Source: Alphaproteobacteria bacterium
Lineage (GTDB): Bacteria > Pseudomonadota > Alphaproteobacteria > Caulobacterales > Maricaulaceae
Assembly (NCBI GenBank): GCA_016124665.1
Contig: WGNH01000007.1
Coordinates: forward strand, 1-64,000
Length of the DNA stretch: 64,000 bases
Direction of reading: 5' to 3'
Below, one piece after another: positions 55,902 through 64,000 of the stretch. The notes beneath the pieces are model-generated. The model worked only from the letters and a program-made list of their open reading frames with translations. It searched no databases and was not told where the DNA came from. The first letter of the stretch is position 1, and each line of letters opens with the position of its first letter. Made by a program: the position numbers and the translations under genes.

Positions 55902-57673
55902 AACTCTATTGCGACCCACCCCCGCTGGACTGGCGCGAGTCGGGGCCGGTCGCCACGGATTTCGGTGACATCTATTTTTCGGCAGAGGGCGGTCTGGAGG
56001 AGACCCGCGCGGTCTTCCTAACCGGCTGCGGCCTGCCCGGGCGCTGGCAGGACAGGGCCCGATTCACCATTGCCGAGCTGGGCTTTGGCACTGGGCTGAA
56101 CTTCCTCGCCGCCTGGCAGCTCTGGAACCGGACCAGGCCATCGCAAGGCTGGCTTCATTTCATTTCGGTCGAGAAATTCCCGCTATCCGCCGGCAGCCTC
56201 CGCCGGGCCTTGTCAGCCTTTCCGGAGCTGACGCCATTTTCAGAACAGTTGATCGCCAGATGGCCACAACCCCTGAAAGGCGCGCACCGCCTGCGCTTTG
56301 ATGCGGACCGGATCACCCTGACCCTGTTCCAGGACGATATCGCCAGCGCCCTGCCGCAGATCGAAGCCGGGGTCGATGCCTGGTTTCTCGACGGCTTTGC
56401 CCCGGCCAGCAATACCGAGATGTGGGCTGAAACCCTCTGGCCGGAACTGGCGCGCCTGTCGCGGCCAGAGGCCCGCGCCGCCACCTTTACCGTCGCCGGT
56501 GCGGTCAGGCGCGGCCTGCAGTCCGCCGGTTTCGAGGTCGAAAAACAGCCCGGTTTCGGCCGCAAACGGGAACGTCTGGAAGCCCGCTTCAAGGACGCCC
56601 AGCCTGCGGCCCTGCCGGCGCCTTTCCCCCGTCTCCTGCCGCAAGACGGCGTTGTGGTGATCCGCGGCGGCGGGATTGCCGGGGTGAGCCTCGCCCATGC
56701 CCTGCGAAAGCGCGGGCGGGAGGCCATCATCCTTGATCCGGGCGGCCTTGCGGGCGGCGCATCGGGCGCACCGTCGGGCCTGCTGACACCGCGGCTGGAA
56801 AATGCTGACCGGCCGCAGGTGCGGGCCACGCTGGGTGCGTTCGAATATGCCCGGCAGCTCTATACGGAACTGGGCGTGTTCGAACCGGAAGGCGCACTGC
56901 GGCTGCTGGAAAACGGCAAGGACAAGACCCGCTATGCCGCCATCGCAGACGCCATGGGCGAGGGCTATGACATGGGCCCGGACGGTCTGTGGATGGCGCG
57001 TGCCGGACGGTTTGACCCGGCTGCGACTGTCCGCGCCCTCGCCGGGGATACGCGGGTGATCACCGATACAGGCCGTATGCTGGAAGCTTCCCTTGTCATT
57101 GACTGCCGGGGTGCGGACGCGGCGCTGACGGGGCTCGCGCACAGTGCCGGGCGCGTGGTCACATGGGACGGCACGCCGCCCTCCCACCCGATGGTCTGGG
57201 GCGGATATGTTTCAGCTGCCCCGGGCGGCCGTGTGTTGATCGGCGCAACCCATGAGAAAGGCCGCGATCCCGGCAATGCGGATGAGGCGGCCGGGCGATT
57301 GCTGGCCGATCTGAAGGAGCGCCAGCCGGAGATCGCATCGGGGCTGTCCGGTCCGCCGCAGCATTGGTCCGGCATCCGGGCTACAACACCGGACCGCCTG
57401 CCCGTCTATGGCGCTATTCCCGGGGCCGGTTTCGAGGCGCACTGGCGGTCATGGGCCAAAGGCGGACCCCTGCCCGGGACGTCACCGGAGACGTCTGGCT
57501 GTCCCGCCATTTGCCTCACAGGTTTCGGATCGCGCGGCTTTGCCCATGCGCCGCTGCTGGCCGAAGCGCTGGCCTCCGATCTCTGCGGCGAGCCCTCGCC
57601 GCTGGAGCGGGCTGGCCGCGAGGCCTTCCACCCGGCGCGCTTCGCGATAAGGCGTCTGAAACGCGGCGGTTAA
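55898..57673 (+). CDS. mnmC: Bifunctional tRNA mnm5s2U34 methyltransferase/oxidase MnmC
   Basis: A 591-residue fusion. The N-terminal methyltransferase domain has LGFGTGLNFL (61-70) and the DAWFLDGFAPASNTEMW motif; the C-terminal FAD-dependent oxidase has VVIRGGGIAGVSLAHAL (near residue 260), and late TPDRLPVYG and GFGSRGFAHAPLLAE. It converts cmnm5(s2)U34 to nm5 and then mnm5 in tRNAs for Lys, Glu and others. Start is the GTG at 55898, overlapping the upstream hydrolase stop. Confidence 0.94.
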   Translation: MKLYCDPPPLDWRESGPVATDFGDIYFSAEGGLEETRAVFLTGCGLPGRWQDRARFTIAELGFGTGLNFLAAWQLWNRTRPSQGWLHFISVEKFPLSAGSLRRALSAFPELTPFSEQLIARWPQPLKGAHRLRFDADRITLTLFQDDIASALPQIEAGVDAWFLDGFAPASNTEMWAETLWPELARLSRPEARAATFTVAGAVRRGLQSAGFEVEKQPGFGRKRERLEARFKDAQPAALPAPFPRLLPQDGVVVIRGGGIAGVSLAHALRKRGREAIILDPGGLAGGASGAPSGLLTPRLENADRPQVRATLGAFEYARQLYTELGVFEPEGALRLLENGKDKTRYAAIADAMGEGYDMGPDGLWMARAGRFDPAATVRALAGDTRVITDTGRMLEASLVIDCRGADAALTGLAHSAGRVVTWDGTPPSHPMVWGGYVSAAPGGRVLIGATHEKGRDPGNADEAAGRLLADLKERQPEIASGLSGPPQHWSGIRATTPDRLPVYGAIPGAGFEAHWRSWAKGGPLPGTSPETSGCPAICLTGFGSRGFAHAPLLAEALASDLCGEPSPLERAGREAFHPARFAIRRLKRGG

Positions 57674-57788
57674 CCTGGCAGAAACCATAGGCGTGACGTG
57701 CGGTCCGGACCGGCATGGCCCGGCGCACGGCTTGCAGTGACAGATCCCGAAACCGCGCAATCTGGCGCGAAACGGGACGGTAGCGTTA

Positions 57789-58613
57789 ATGTCACGGCGA
57801 AACACACATCGGGATGGTTCAGAACGGCGCGCCCGCGCACGTCATATCTGGTTTCTGAACTCGGCCTTCGACAATATCGATTTTCCGACCACAGTGCTGC
57901 GTCTGGCGGAACGCGATCCCGATGCGCCCTTCCAGTTTGTGGTGACGCCGAATGTGGATCATCTGGTGCGCCTGCGCCGTGACGGTATTCTGGCCCCGCT
58001 CTATGCTCAGGCTTGGCTGACCGTCTGTGACAGCCGGGTGCTCGAACTTATTGCCGCCCTGTCCGGTGAGGAGGTCGATGTCACGCCGGGCTCGGATCTG
58101 ACCAAAACCCTCTTTGACAATGTCGTCATGCGCCACGAACCGGTGACCATAATTGGCGGCACCAAAGAGGTAGTCGACAACGTCAAGGCGCGATATGGCC
58201 TGCGCGATGTGCGCTGGCATGAACCGCCCATGGGCTTGCGCAACAATCCACAAGCCATCGCCGAATGCGCCCAATTTGTTGCCGACAATCCTTCCCGCTT
58301 CACCTTCCTGTGTGTCGGTTCGCCACAGCAGGAAATGATCGCCGAAGCTTGCCTCGACCGGGGCGATTGCAAGGGCATCGGCCTGTGTGTCGGCGCCTCG
58401 CTGGACTTCCTTGGCGGCGCGGCTGAACGCGCGCCGGTCTGGATGCAGAAAGCGCGCCTGGAATGGCTGCACCGTCTGGCGCAGGAACCACAGCGCATGT
58501 GGAAACGCTATCTGGTGGACGGGCCGAAAATCGCTTTCCTGTGGTGGGAATGGCGCAAGGCCCGCACCAAGCTGCGCGCGTTTGAAAAGCGCCTGGCGGA
58601 AGCCGGCCTCTAG
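57789..58613 (+). CDS. WecG/TagA/CpsF family glycosyltransferase
   Basis: A 274-residue glycosyltransferase of GT26: FVVTPNVDHLVRLRRDG, a conserved WLTVCDSRVLELIAAL, GSDLTK, IIGGTKEVVDN, and the C-terminal CVGSPQQEMIAEA, GVGASLDFLGG-like and RAPVWMQKARLEWLHRLAQEPQRMWKRYLV segments. Members transfer N-acetylmannosaminuronate or glucose onto a lipid-linked acceptor in surface polysaccharide synthesis. No other polysaccharide genes are nearby. The start is poorly supported by a ribosome site. Confidence 0.88.
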   Translation: MSRRNTHRDGSERRARARHIWFLNSAFDNIDFPTTVLRLAERDPDAPFQFVVTPNVDHLVRLRRDGILAPLYAQAWLTVCDSRVLELIAALSGEEVDVTPGSDLTKTLFDNVVMRHEPVTIIGGTKEVVDNVKARYGLRDVRWHEPPMGLRNNPQAIAECAQFVADNPSRFTFLCVGSPQQEMIAEACLDRGDCKGIGLCVGASLDFLGGAAERAPVWMQKARLEWLHRLAQEPQRMWKRYLVDGPKIAFLWWEWRKARTKLRAFEKRLAEAGL

Positions 58614-58646
58614 GCAAACGCTCCTTACCGCGCTAATCACGGCATC

Positions 58647-58806
58647 GTACAGGTGGCCGCAAGGCCTTGATAGGGAAGTGGGGTGAAAGTCCCCCGCTGT
58701 GCCCGCAGCCGTAAGCGGAGAGTGGTCTCACACCAAGTCACTGGGGACACCCGGGAAGACGTGAGCTGCCACATTGACCCGTGAGCCGGAAGACCTGCCT
58801 GTGCCG
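58647..58806 (+). ncRNA. Cobalamin riboswitch
   Basis: A classic AdoCbl-type leader in the 308-base gap before btuB: GTACAGGTGGCCGCAAGGCC at the 5' end, the conserved core GATAGGGAAGTGGGGTGAAAGTCCCCCGCTGTGCCCGCAGCCGTAAGCGG (58668-58717 region), a GTCACTGGG and CGGGAAGACG stem, and a 3' B12 box GAGCCGGAAGACCTGCC ending near 58800. It should reduce btuB expression when cobalamin is high, by sequestering the ribosome site or ending transcription. Confidence 0.95.
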
Positions 58807-58921
58807 TCGCTCGTCCACCCGTGCGGGATCACGTGGGAATGGCACGGCCTGTCCGTTTGCAGCGACTCCTGAAAACCCGGCCGCGGGATATTTCGCGCGG
58901 CCGTTGCCGGAGTTGTTTGAA

Positions 58922-60796
58922 ATGCGCCTGAAAACCCTCCTGCGGCGAAGCTGCGCCGCGATTTTCCTTCTCTCTCCTCCCGCGCTCGCGCAATCGGTAG
59001 ATGATGACACCATCATCGTCATTGGCGGCCGCATCCCGGCCCTGGCAGAAGATGTCACCTCCGCCACCAGCCTTGTCGATGAAGATGACATCGCCCTGCG
59101 CGGCGGGCTGACGCTGGCCGACACCCTGCGGTCGGTGCCCGGCATGGCCGTATCCCGGTCTGGCGCAACGGGCGGGCTGACCGATCTCCGCGTGCGGGGT
59201 TCGGAAGCCAATCATGTCCTGGTCCTGATGGATGGCATTGAAGCCTCCGTGCCACTGACAGGCGGTTATGATTTTGCCCATGCGCCGGGTTTTGGCGTCG
59301 AGCGTGTGGAAGTCCTACGCGGGGAACAATCCGCCCTCTGGGGGTCGGACGCAATTGGCGGTGTCATCAATATCCGCACCGCGGGCTCGACCGGAGAAGA
59401 GAGGGCGCAGGGGCGGCTTGAAACCGGGTCCTTTGGCACGCTGTTCGCAGGGGTCAGCGCCTCGGGCCGGCAAGGCCGGTTCAGCGCGGGCGTCAGTGCC
59501 TCACACCTGCAAACCGATGGCATTGATGTCTCGGGCCTGGGCGGTGAAAAGGATGCGTATCAGCGCTTTTTTGTCTCCGGGACAGGAACGGCAAGGCTTG
59601 CGGAAGGCGAGTCGATTCAATGGGCTGCGCGATTTGCAGATTTTGAAAGCGAATTTGATTCCGATTCTGATTTCAATGGCTTGCTGGACAACACCAATCA
59701 GCACAGCGCCGGTCAGCAATTCTCTGCCGGGACCCGGCTGATGCTCCGGCGTTTCGGTTTGCGCCATGATCTTGCGCTCAATGCCTCGCGCGATGAACTG
59801 GCCAACTTCACAGACGCCGCTTTTACCGGCGAAACCGCAGCGTCCCGCTGGCAGGCCTTCTATCAGCCCACGTTCAACTGGCAGACGGGATCTATTGGCC
59901 ACCAGCTGACCGGCCTCGTCGAGTTCGAGCGCGAGGAATTCGAGAGCTTTGCTGGTGCCGGGGCGGGCTCCAACCAGTCGCGGCAGACTGAAAACACGGC
60001 CGCCGCATTGGACTACCGGCTCGTTCGCGGCCCGCTGCGCGTGTCGGCCTCTATCCGCCAGGACTGGAATGACCGCTTCGACGATGCCGCCACCTGGCGC
60101 CTGGGCACGGCCTGGCATTTTGAAAGGCTTGGCGGCCGCGTTCGCGCCAGCGCCGGTGAGGGCGTCAAGAATCCCGGCATCTACGAGCTGTTCGGCTTTT
60201 TCCCCGGATTTTTCACCGGCAATCCCGGTCTGACACCGGAACGCTCCCGCGGCTGGGAGATCGGCTGGGATCAGGCGCTGGGATCAGTTGCCCGCCTGTC
60301 GGTCACATGGTTCGAGGCGGATCTGGAAGACGAGATTTTTACCGATTTCAGCGTTTCGCCAGCCACGGCGCGCAACCGGGTGACCGCGTCCCGCAGGTCC
60401 GGTCTGGAACTTGACGGGGAGGCGGATATCACCTCCCGGCTCTCGATCTCCGGATCGGCCACTTTCCTGCAGTCCGAAGAGAATGGCGTGCCTGAGCTCC
60501 GCCGCCCGGAATTCACCGGCAGTCTGGCCCTGAACTGGCAGTCAGTGGACGGGCGCTGGCAGGCGGGTTTTGCCGCGGATCATACGGGCGAACAGCTCGA
60601 CACCGATTTCGGCAGTTTCTCGACCGTGACTTTGCCCGCCTATACATGGCTGTCAGCGCGTCTCGCCTGGCAGTTGTCCCCCGCGGCGCAGATTTATCTG
60701 CGCGGCACAAATCTGAGCGATGAGGAGAGAGTGGATGTCTTCGGATATGCCTCTGAAGGCCGCGGCCTGTTTGTGGGCCTGCGCCTCGGCCGTTAG
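58922..60796 (+). CDS. btuB: TonB-dependent vitamin B12 receptor
   Basis: A 624-residue outer-membrane receptor: signal peptide (MRLKTLLRRSCAAIFLLSPPALAQ), TonB-box-like DTIIVIG, plug domain (TLADTLRSVPGMAVSRSGATGGLTDLRVRGSEANHVLVLMDG, VEVLRGEQSALWGSDAIGGVINI) and a beta-barrel ending in a C-terminal phenylalanine-type strand (GLFVGLRLGR). The riboswitch upstream and the BtuFCD genes downstream fix the substrate as cobalamin. ATG 58922 has a GGAG site 9 bases upstream. Confidence 0.94.
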   Translation: MRLKTLLRRSCAAIFLLSPPALAQSVDDDTIIVIGGRIPALAEDVTSATSLVDEDDIALRGGLTLADTLRSVPGMAVSRSGATGGLTDLRVRGSEANHVLVLMDGIEASVPLTGGYDFAHAPGFGVERVEVLRGEQSALWGSDAIGGVINIRTAGSTGEERAQGRLETGSFGTLFAGVSASGRQGRFSAGVSASHLQTDGIDVSGLGGEKDAYQRFFVSGTGTARLAEGESIQWAARFADFESEFDSDSDFNGLLDNTNQHSAGQQFSAGTRLMLRRFGLRHDLALNASRDELANFTDAAFTGETAASRWQAFYQPTFNWQTGSIGHQLTGLVEFEREEFESFAGAGAGSNQSRQTENTAAALDYRLVRGPLRVSASIRQDWNDRFDDAATWRLGTAWHFERLGGRVRASAGEGVKNPGIYELFGFFPGFFTGNPGLTPERSRGWEIGWDQALGSVARLSVTWFEADLEDEIFTDFSVSPATARNRVTASRRSGLELDGEADITSRLSISGSATFLQSEENGVPELRRPEFTGSLALNWQSVDGRWQAGFAADHTGEQLDTDFGSFSTVTLPAYTWLSARLAWQLSPAAQIYLRGTNLSDEERVDVFGYASEGRGLFVGLRLGR

Positions 60797-61583
60797 CGCG
60801 GCGGACGGGCCCTCACGCATCGTTTCGGCGGATCTGTGCGCGGATGCCTATGTCTTCGCGCTCGCCGACCGGGAGGCCGTTGCGGCGGTCTCCTGGCAGG
60901 CCGGGCAGACGGTCTCCGGCGCGCCGGAATGGGCGCTGGACCTGCCACGGGCCTCGGATGACGCCGAGCGCCTGATCGCACTGCAACCGGATCTCGTGGT
61001 CTTCGGCCCCGCGGGCGCAGGTGATACGGCGCGCTTTCTGGACCGCGCGGGCATTGCCCGTGTAAACCTGCAATGGGGGGAGGACTGGGACACGGTGACC
61101 GCCAATCTGCGCCTTATTGGTGCGGCAATCGACGAAGCCGAACGCGCAGAGGCCCTGATGACAGAACTGGAGGCGCGGCGTCAGCATCTGGCCATGCGGG
61201 CGGCGGAGCATGGGCGTCCACCGTCCGTTTTCTATCTCAGCGTCACCGGCGGCGCGGCTGGTACGGACACGCTGGTGGATGAGGCCATCCGCATGGCGGG
61301 CGGTCGCAACGCCGCAGCGGAAGCAGGGGCCAGAGGCTGGCTGGCCGCGAATGCGGCCTGGGCGTTCCGGGTGGATCCGGACCTCGTCATTACCAGCTAT
61401 TTTGTTGACGGATATGCGACGCGCAACAATACAGGCGCGCGCCATTCGGCATTCCAGCGCCTGCTGCAGGACACGCCCCGGATCGATATTCCGGCCTCCG
61501 CATGGTCCTGCGCGGGACCGGCCCTGATGGACGCCGCCGAACAGATCGCCGATGCAATCGATTACGCAGGGCAGGGGACATGA
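60735..61583 (+). CDS. btuF: Cobalamin ABC transporter substrate-binding protein
   Basis: A 282-residue periplasmic binding protein with a short signal (KAAACLWACASAVSAADG) and the type III fold: RIVSADLCADAYVFALADREAVAAVSW and ERLIALQPDLVVFG, typical of BtuF/FecB. It begins 62 bases inside the btuB 3' end in another frame, with GGAGAGAGTGG upstream of ATG 60735. Cobalamin is inferred from context; iron-siderophore binding is the alternative. Confidence 0.9.
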   Translation: MSSDMPLKAAACLWACASAVSAADGPSRIVSADLCADAYVFALADREAVAAVSWQAGQTVSGAPEWALDLPRASDDAERLIALQPDLVVFGPAGAGDTARFLDRAGIARVNLQWGEDWDTVTANLRLIGAAIDEAERAEALMTELEARRQHLAMRAAEHGRPPSVFYLSVTGGAAGTDTLVDEAIRMAGGRNAAAEAGARGWLAANAAWAFRVDPDLVITSYFVDGYATRNNTGARHSAFQRLLQDTPRIDIPASAWSCAGPALMDAAEQIADAIDYAGQGT

Positions 61584-62551
61584 AGGATATCCGCCTGATA
61601 CTGATTTTGTCGGGGATTTGTGGTCTGTCGGGACTGGCCGGCCTGTTCGTTGACGGGTTTCCGGTGGCGGCATTACGGGCGGGCGATGAAACCGCATGGC
61701 TATTGCTGACCGAGCTGCGGCTGCCGCGCATCGCGCTTGGCTTTCTGGTCGGAGCGGCACTGGGCCTGTCCGGCGCGGCTTTGCAGGGCTATTTCCGCAA
61801 TCCTCTTGCCGATCCCGGTGTTGTCGGCGTGTCGGCCAGTGCCGGTCTGGGCGCGGTCGCGGCGCTGTATTTCGGACTGGTCAGCCTCTCGGCCCTGGTC
61901 CTGCCCGTAATGGCGATTGCCGGGGCGGCTCTGGGCGGCACGGCGCTTCTCCTCATTGCCGGACGCGGCGCCACGGCGACCAGCCTCATCCTCTCCGGCG
62001 TTGCCGTCGGAGCGCTGGCCAATGCGCTTGTCGCACTGGCCATGAATTTCTCTCCCAATCCCTGGGCCTTGTCGGAAATCGCCTACTGGCTGATGGGGTC
62101 CCTGCGCAATACCAGCTGGACCGAAGTCCGGATCGCCCTGCCGCTCATCGCAGCGGGGGCGGCAATATTGCTGACCACGGCACGCGATCTCCACAGTCTC
62201 ACCATTGGCGAGGACGGGGCCCGCGCGCTCGGCGTCAATCTGCGCGGCCTGCAAATCCGCCTGATCGCCGGCACGGCTCTGGCGGTTGGCGCAGCGGTCG
62301 CGGTCGCGGGCGCCATCGGCTTTGTCGGACTGGTCGTGCCGCATCTGATCCGGCCTCTGGTTCATCACGAGCCCGCGCGCCTGCTGCTTCCGTCGGCGCT
62401 GGGGGGCGGGGCCTTGCTGATGACGGCGGATGCGGCCACTCGCCTTGTCTCCGGCGATGGCGTTCCGCTCTATCTCGGCGTGATGACGGCGATCCTCGGC
62501 GTGCCATTCTTCTTCCACCTCATCCGGCAGACGGGGAGGCTGGCGCCATGA
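61580..62551 (+). CDS. btuC: FecCD-family ABC permease (BtuC)
   Basis: A 323-residue inner-membrane permease with about nine to ten helices and FecCD motifs: LRLPRIALGFLVGAALGLSGAALQGYFRNPLADPGVVGVSASAGLGAV, EIAYWLMGSLRNTSW, ARALGVNL, and GAIGFVGLVVPHLIRPLVHH. Overlaps btuF by ATGA, so it is translationally coupled. It moves the substrate delivered by BtuF. Confidence 0.93.
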   Translation: MKDIRLILILSGICGLSGLAGLFVDGFPVAALRAGDETAWLLLTELRLPRIALGFLVGAALGLSGAALQGYFRNPLADPGVVGVSASAGLGAVAALYFGLVSLSALVLPVMAIAGAALGGTALLLIAGRGATATSLILSGVAVGALANALVALAMNFSPNPWALSEIAYWLMGSLRNTSWTEVRIALPLIAAGAAILLTTARDLHSLTIGEDGARALGVNLRGLQIRLIAGTALAVGAAVAVAGAIGFVGLVVPHLIRPLVHHEPARLLLPSALGGGALLMTADAATRLVSGDGVPLYLGVMTAILGVPFFFHLIRQTGRLAP

Positions 62552-63309
62552 CCGCCCGCTTTGAACTGGACCAGATCGATTGCCGTTATGGCGAACGCAC
62601 GGCGTTTCAAACCCGCCATCTGGCGATTGCGTCAGGGGAGCTGACCGCGATTGTCGGTCCGAACGGGGCGGGCAAGTCCACGCTCGTCAAGACGCTGGCC
62701 GGACTGATCACGCCGGTACAGGGAGAGGTCCGTCTCGACGGTGTCGCGCTGCACCGCTTTGCCGACCGCGAACGCGCCCGCCGCATTGCCTATCTGCCCG
62801 CGGATTCGCGTCTCGCCTGGCCGCTAATCGCGGTCCGGGTGGTGGAATTGGGGCGTTATCCCTTCCTGAAGCCGCTTCACGGCTTCACGGATGAGGATGG
62901 CGAATACCTTGACGATGCCATTCAGCGGGCGGGCGCAACCGGGCTGACGGCGCGGCGGTTTGACGAACTGTCCTCCGGCGAGAAAGCGCGCATCCTGCTG
63001 GCAAGGGCGCTGGCCACAAATGCCGGCACCTTGCTCCTCGACGAGCCCGGCGCGGCACTGGATCCGCGCCATCAGCTCGCCGTGATGAAGGTTCTGCAAG
63101 CCGAAGCGCGAAGGGGCGTCTGCACCGTCTTTGCCGGCCATAGCCTGGAGCTTGTCAGCCGCTTTGCGGACCGCGTCCTGGTCATGGATCAGGGCCGCAT
63201 TGTCGCCGATGGCCCGCCTCGGGAGGCATTGTCGCCACCGATCCTTTCGGATGTCTTCGGCCTTGATGCGCCGAAAGGGATCACCCCGCCAGACTGGGCC
63301 ATGGGCTAG
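62548..63309 (+). CDS. btuD: ABC transporter ATP-binding protein (BtuD)
   Basis: A 253-residue ATPase: Walker A GPNGAGKST (37-45), signature LSSGEKAR (141-148; serine in place of the second residue of LSGGE), Walker B LLLDEPG (162-168) and AGHSLE (H-loop). Overlaps btuC by four bases (ATGA), completing btuB-btuF-btuC-btuD. Its 3' end overlaps the convergent Mrp gene by four bases. Confidence 0.93.
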   Translation: MTARFELDQIDCRYGERTAFQTRHLAIASGELTAIVGPNGAGKSTLVKTLAGLITPVQGEVRLDGVALHRFADRERARRIAYLPADSRLAWPLIAVRVVELGRYPFLKPLHGFTDEDGEYLDDAIQRAGATGLTARRFDELSSGEKARILLARALATNAGTLLLDEPGAALDPRHQLAVMKVLQAEARRGVCTVFAGHSLELVSRFADRVLVMDQGRIVADGPPREALSPPILSDVFGLDAPKGITPPDWAMG

Positions 63310-64000
63310 GCAGAGAAGACGATCTCCGGTGCCGGTTTGCGCACGTCATCGGCCGAGACCAGCATGGCCTGGGCGGCACGGGCAAAAGCCTCTGCCACGG
63401 GGCCGTTGCCAAAAGCTACCGGCTCGCCGGAATCCGAGCGCTCGCGCAATTCAATCGTCAGGGGAATCTCGCCCAGGAAGGGCACGCCCATCGCATCGGC
63501 TTCGGCGCGTGTGCCGCCATGACCGAATATCTCGCTGGCTTCGCCGCAATGCGGGCAGAGAAAGACGCTCATATTCTCGATCAGGCCGAGAATGGGCGTA
63601 TGCGTCTTTTCAAACATGGCAATCGCCTTCCGGGCATCATCCAGCGCCAGATCCTGCGGCGTGCAGGCGATCACCACGCCGTCAATGGCGATGGTCTGGG
63701 CAATGGCCAGTTGGGCATCGCCCGTGCCGGGCGGCATGTCGATGATCAGCACATCGGGCTGGCCCCAATCGGTCTCGTTCAGGAATTGCTGGATCGCCCC
63801 CTGCACCATGGGCCCGCGCCAGACCACCGGCTGGCCGGGCTTGGTCAGGAAACCCATGGACACGACGCGGACACCATGCGCTTCGGCGGGCTCTATGCCC
63901 TTGTCGGTCTTCTTCAGCCCCTTGATATCGCGCAGGCCGAACAGCCGCGGAATGGACGGGCCGTAAATATCCGCGTCCAGTATGCCGACCCGGTGACCCT
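63306..64000 (-). CDS. apbC: Mrp/NBP35 family Fe-S cluster carrier ATPase, 5' end outside window
   Basis: Only the C-terminal 231 or so codons are in the window; the reading frame stays open to base 64000. Visible are ILDADIYGPSIPRLFG (Walker B side), the MGFL...VVWRGPMV segment, IIDMPPGTGDAQL, TPQDLALDDARKAI, and the cluster-binding CPHCG. The family loads Fe-S clusters onto target proteins. The Walker A motif and any N-terminal DUF59 domain lie beyond the edge. Confidence 0.94.
   Translation of the reverse strand, partial: GHRVGILDADIYGPSIPRLFGLRDIKGLKKTDKGIEPAEAHGVRVVSMGFLTKPGQPVVWRGPMVQGAIQQFLNETDWGQPDVLIIDMPPGTGDAQLAIAQTIAIDGVVIACTPQDLALDDARKAIAMFEKTHTPILGLIENMSVFLCPHCGEASEIFGHGGTRAEADAMGVPFLGEIPLTIELRERSDSGEPVAFGNGPVAEAFARAAQAMLVSADDVRKPAPEIVFSA

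Overview
The window looks like part of an alphaproteobacterial chromosome, most likely from the Caulobacterales/Maricaulales side (Hyphomonadaceae- or Maricaulaceae-like). This is inferred from gene families, not from a search: a GapR (DUF2312) nucleoid protein, an aa3-type cytochrome oxidase subunit IV of the short alphaproteobacterial kind, a transhydrogenase split into pntA1/pntA2/pntB, a 41-residue L36 lacking the usual zinc ligands, an XRE-type RamB/ScfR regulator beside the glyoxylate-shunt genes, and a beta-helix/diheme cytochrome pair of the kind known from Hyphomonas. Base composition is GC-rich throughout. I see no insertion sequence, prophage, CRISPR array or plasmid-type region; the segment reads as core and lifestyle genes.

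Layout. 1-6.1 kb: a palindromic intergenic element, a DUF2520 Rossmann protein, hisS, a NYN-domain protein, tRNA-His(GTG), then uup and fpr. 6.3-12.6 kb: an ABC ATPase with a giant ABC-permease/M1-peptidase fusion, and an Lrp regulator divergent from methionine gamma-lyase. 12.7-22.5 kb: a secreted beta-propeller amidohydrolase, an alpha/beta hydrolase, glpK, a lipoprotein type-B carboxylesterase and katG. 22.5-27.2 kb: the glyoxylate shunt (ramB divergent from aceA-aceB) ending in a strong terminator. 27.2-34.5 kb: an ammonium transporter, a ParA plus small-partner cassette, a 68-bp palindrome, the diheme cytochrome/beta-helix lipoprotein pair, a host-attachment-family protein, a BASS transporter and a small secreted protein. 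34.6-44.7 kb: a PAS-AraC regulator with a D-aminoacylase-like hydrolase, a VOC protein, a fatty acid hydroxylase, a membrane-bound AraC regulator, the pnt operon (pntB carries an in-frame amber codon), cytochrome oxidase subunit IV, an alpha/beta hydrolase and a CPBP protease. 44.9-49 kb: a sigma-54 response regulator, a small basic protein, gapR, an alpha/beta hydrolase, a TPR protein and rpmJ. 49-55 kb: two coupled VWA (DUF1194) proteins, a lytic transglycosylase, a second fatty acid hydroxylase, an MFS exporter and motA. 55-64 kb: a PLDc_N membrane peptide, an RBBP9-like hydrolase, mnmC, a WecG-type glycosyltransferase, a cobalamin riboswitch with a btuB-btuF-btuC-btuD uptake operon, and the 3' part of an Mrp/ApbC gene running off the right edge.

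The genes suggest an aerobic, flagellated heterotroph that grows on two-carbon and lipid-derived carbon (aceA, aceB, esterases, glycerol kinase), degrades amino acids and peptides (methionine gamma-lyase, M1 peptidase, aminoacylase-like enzymes), detoxifies peroxide and imports vitamin B12. The only gene-free stretch above 300 bases is 58614-58921, which holds the cobalamin riboswitch. Shorter gaps of 150-275 bases (1-275, 6087-6331, 28444-28673, 37122-37276, 44683-44888, 48957-49120, 53955-54180) hold promoters or palindromic elements, described where visible.

The observations most worth following up are the nonsense codon in pntB, the palindrome that supplies the stop codons of two convergent genes, the uncharacterised beta-helix/diheme cytochrome pair, the ParA cassette, and the translationally coupled VWA-transglycosylase group.
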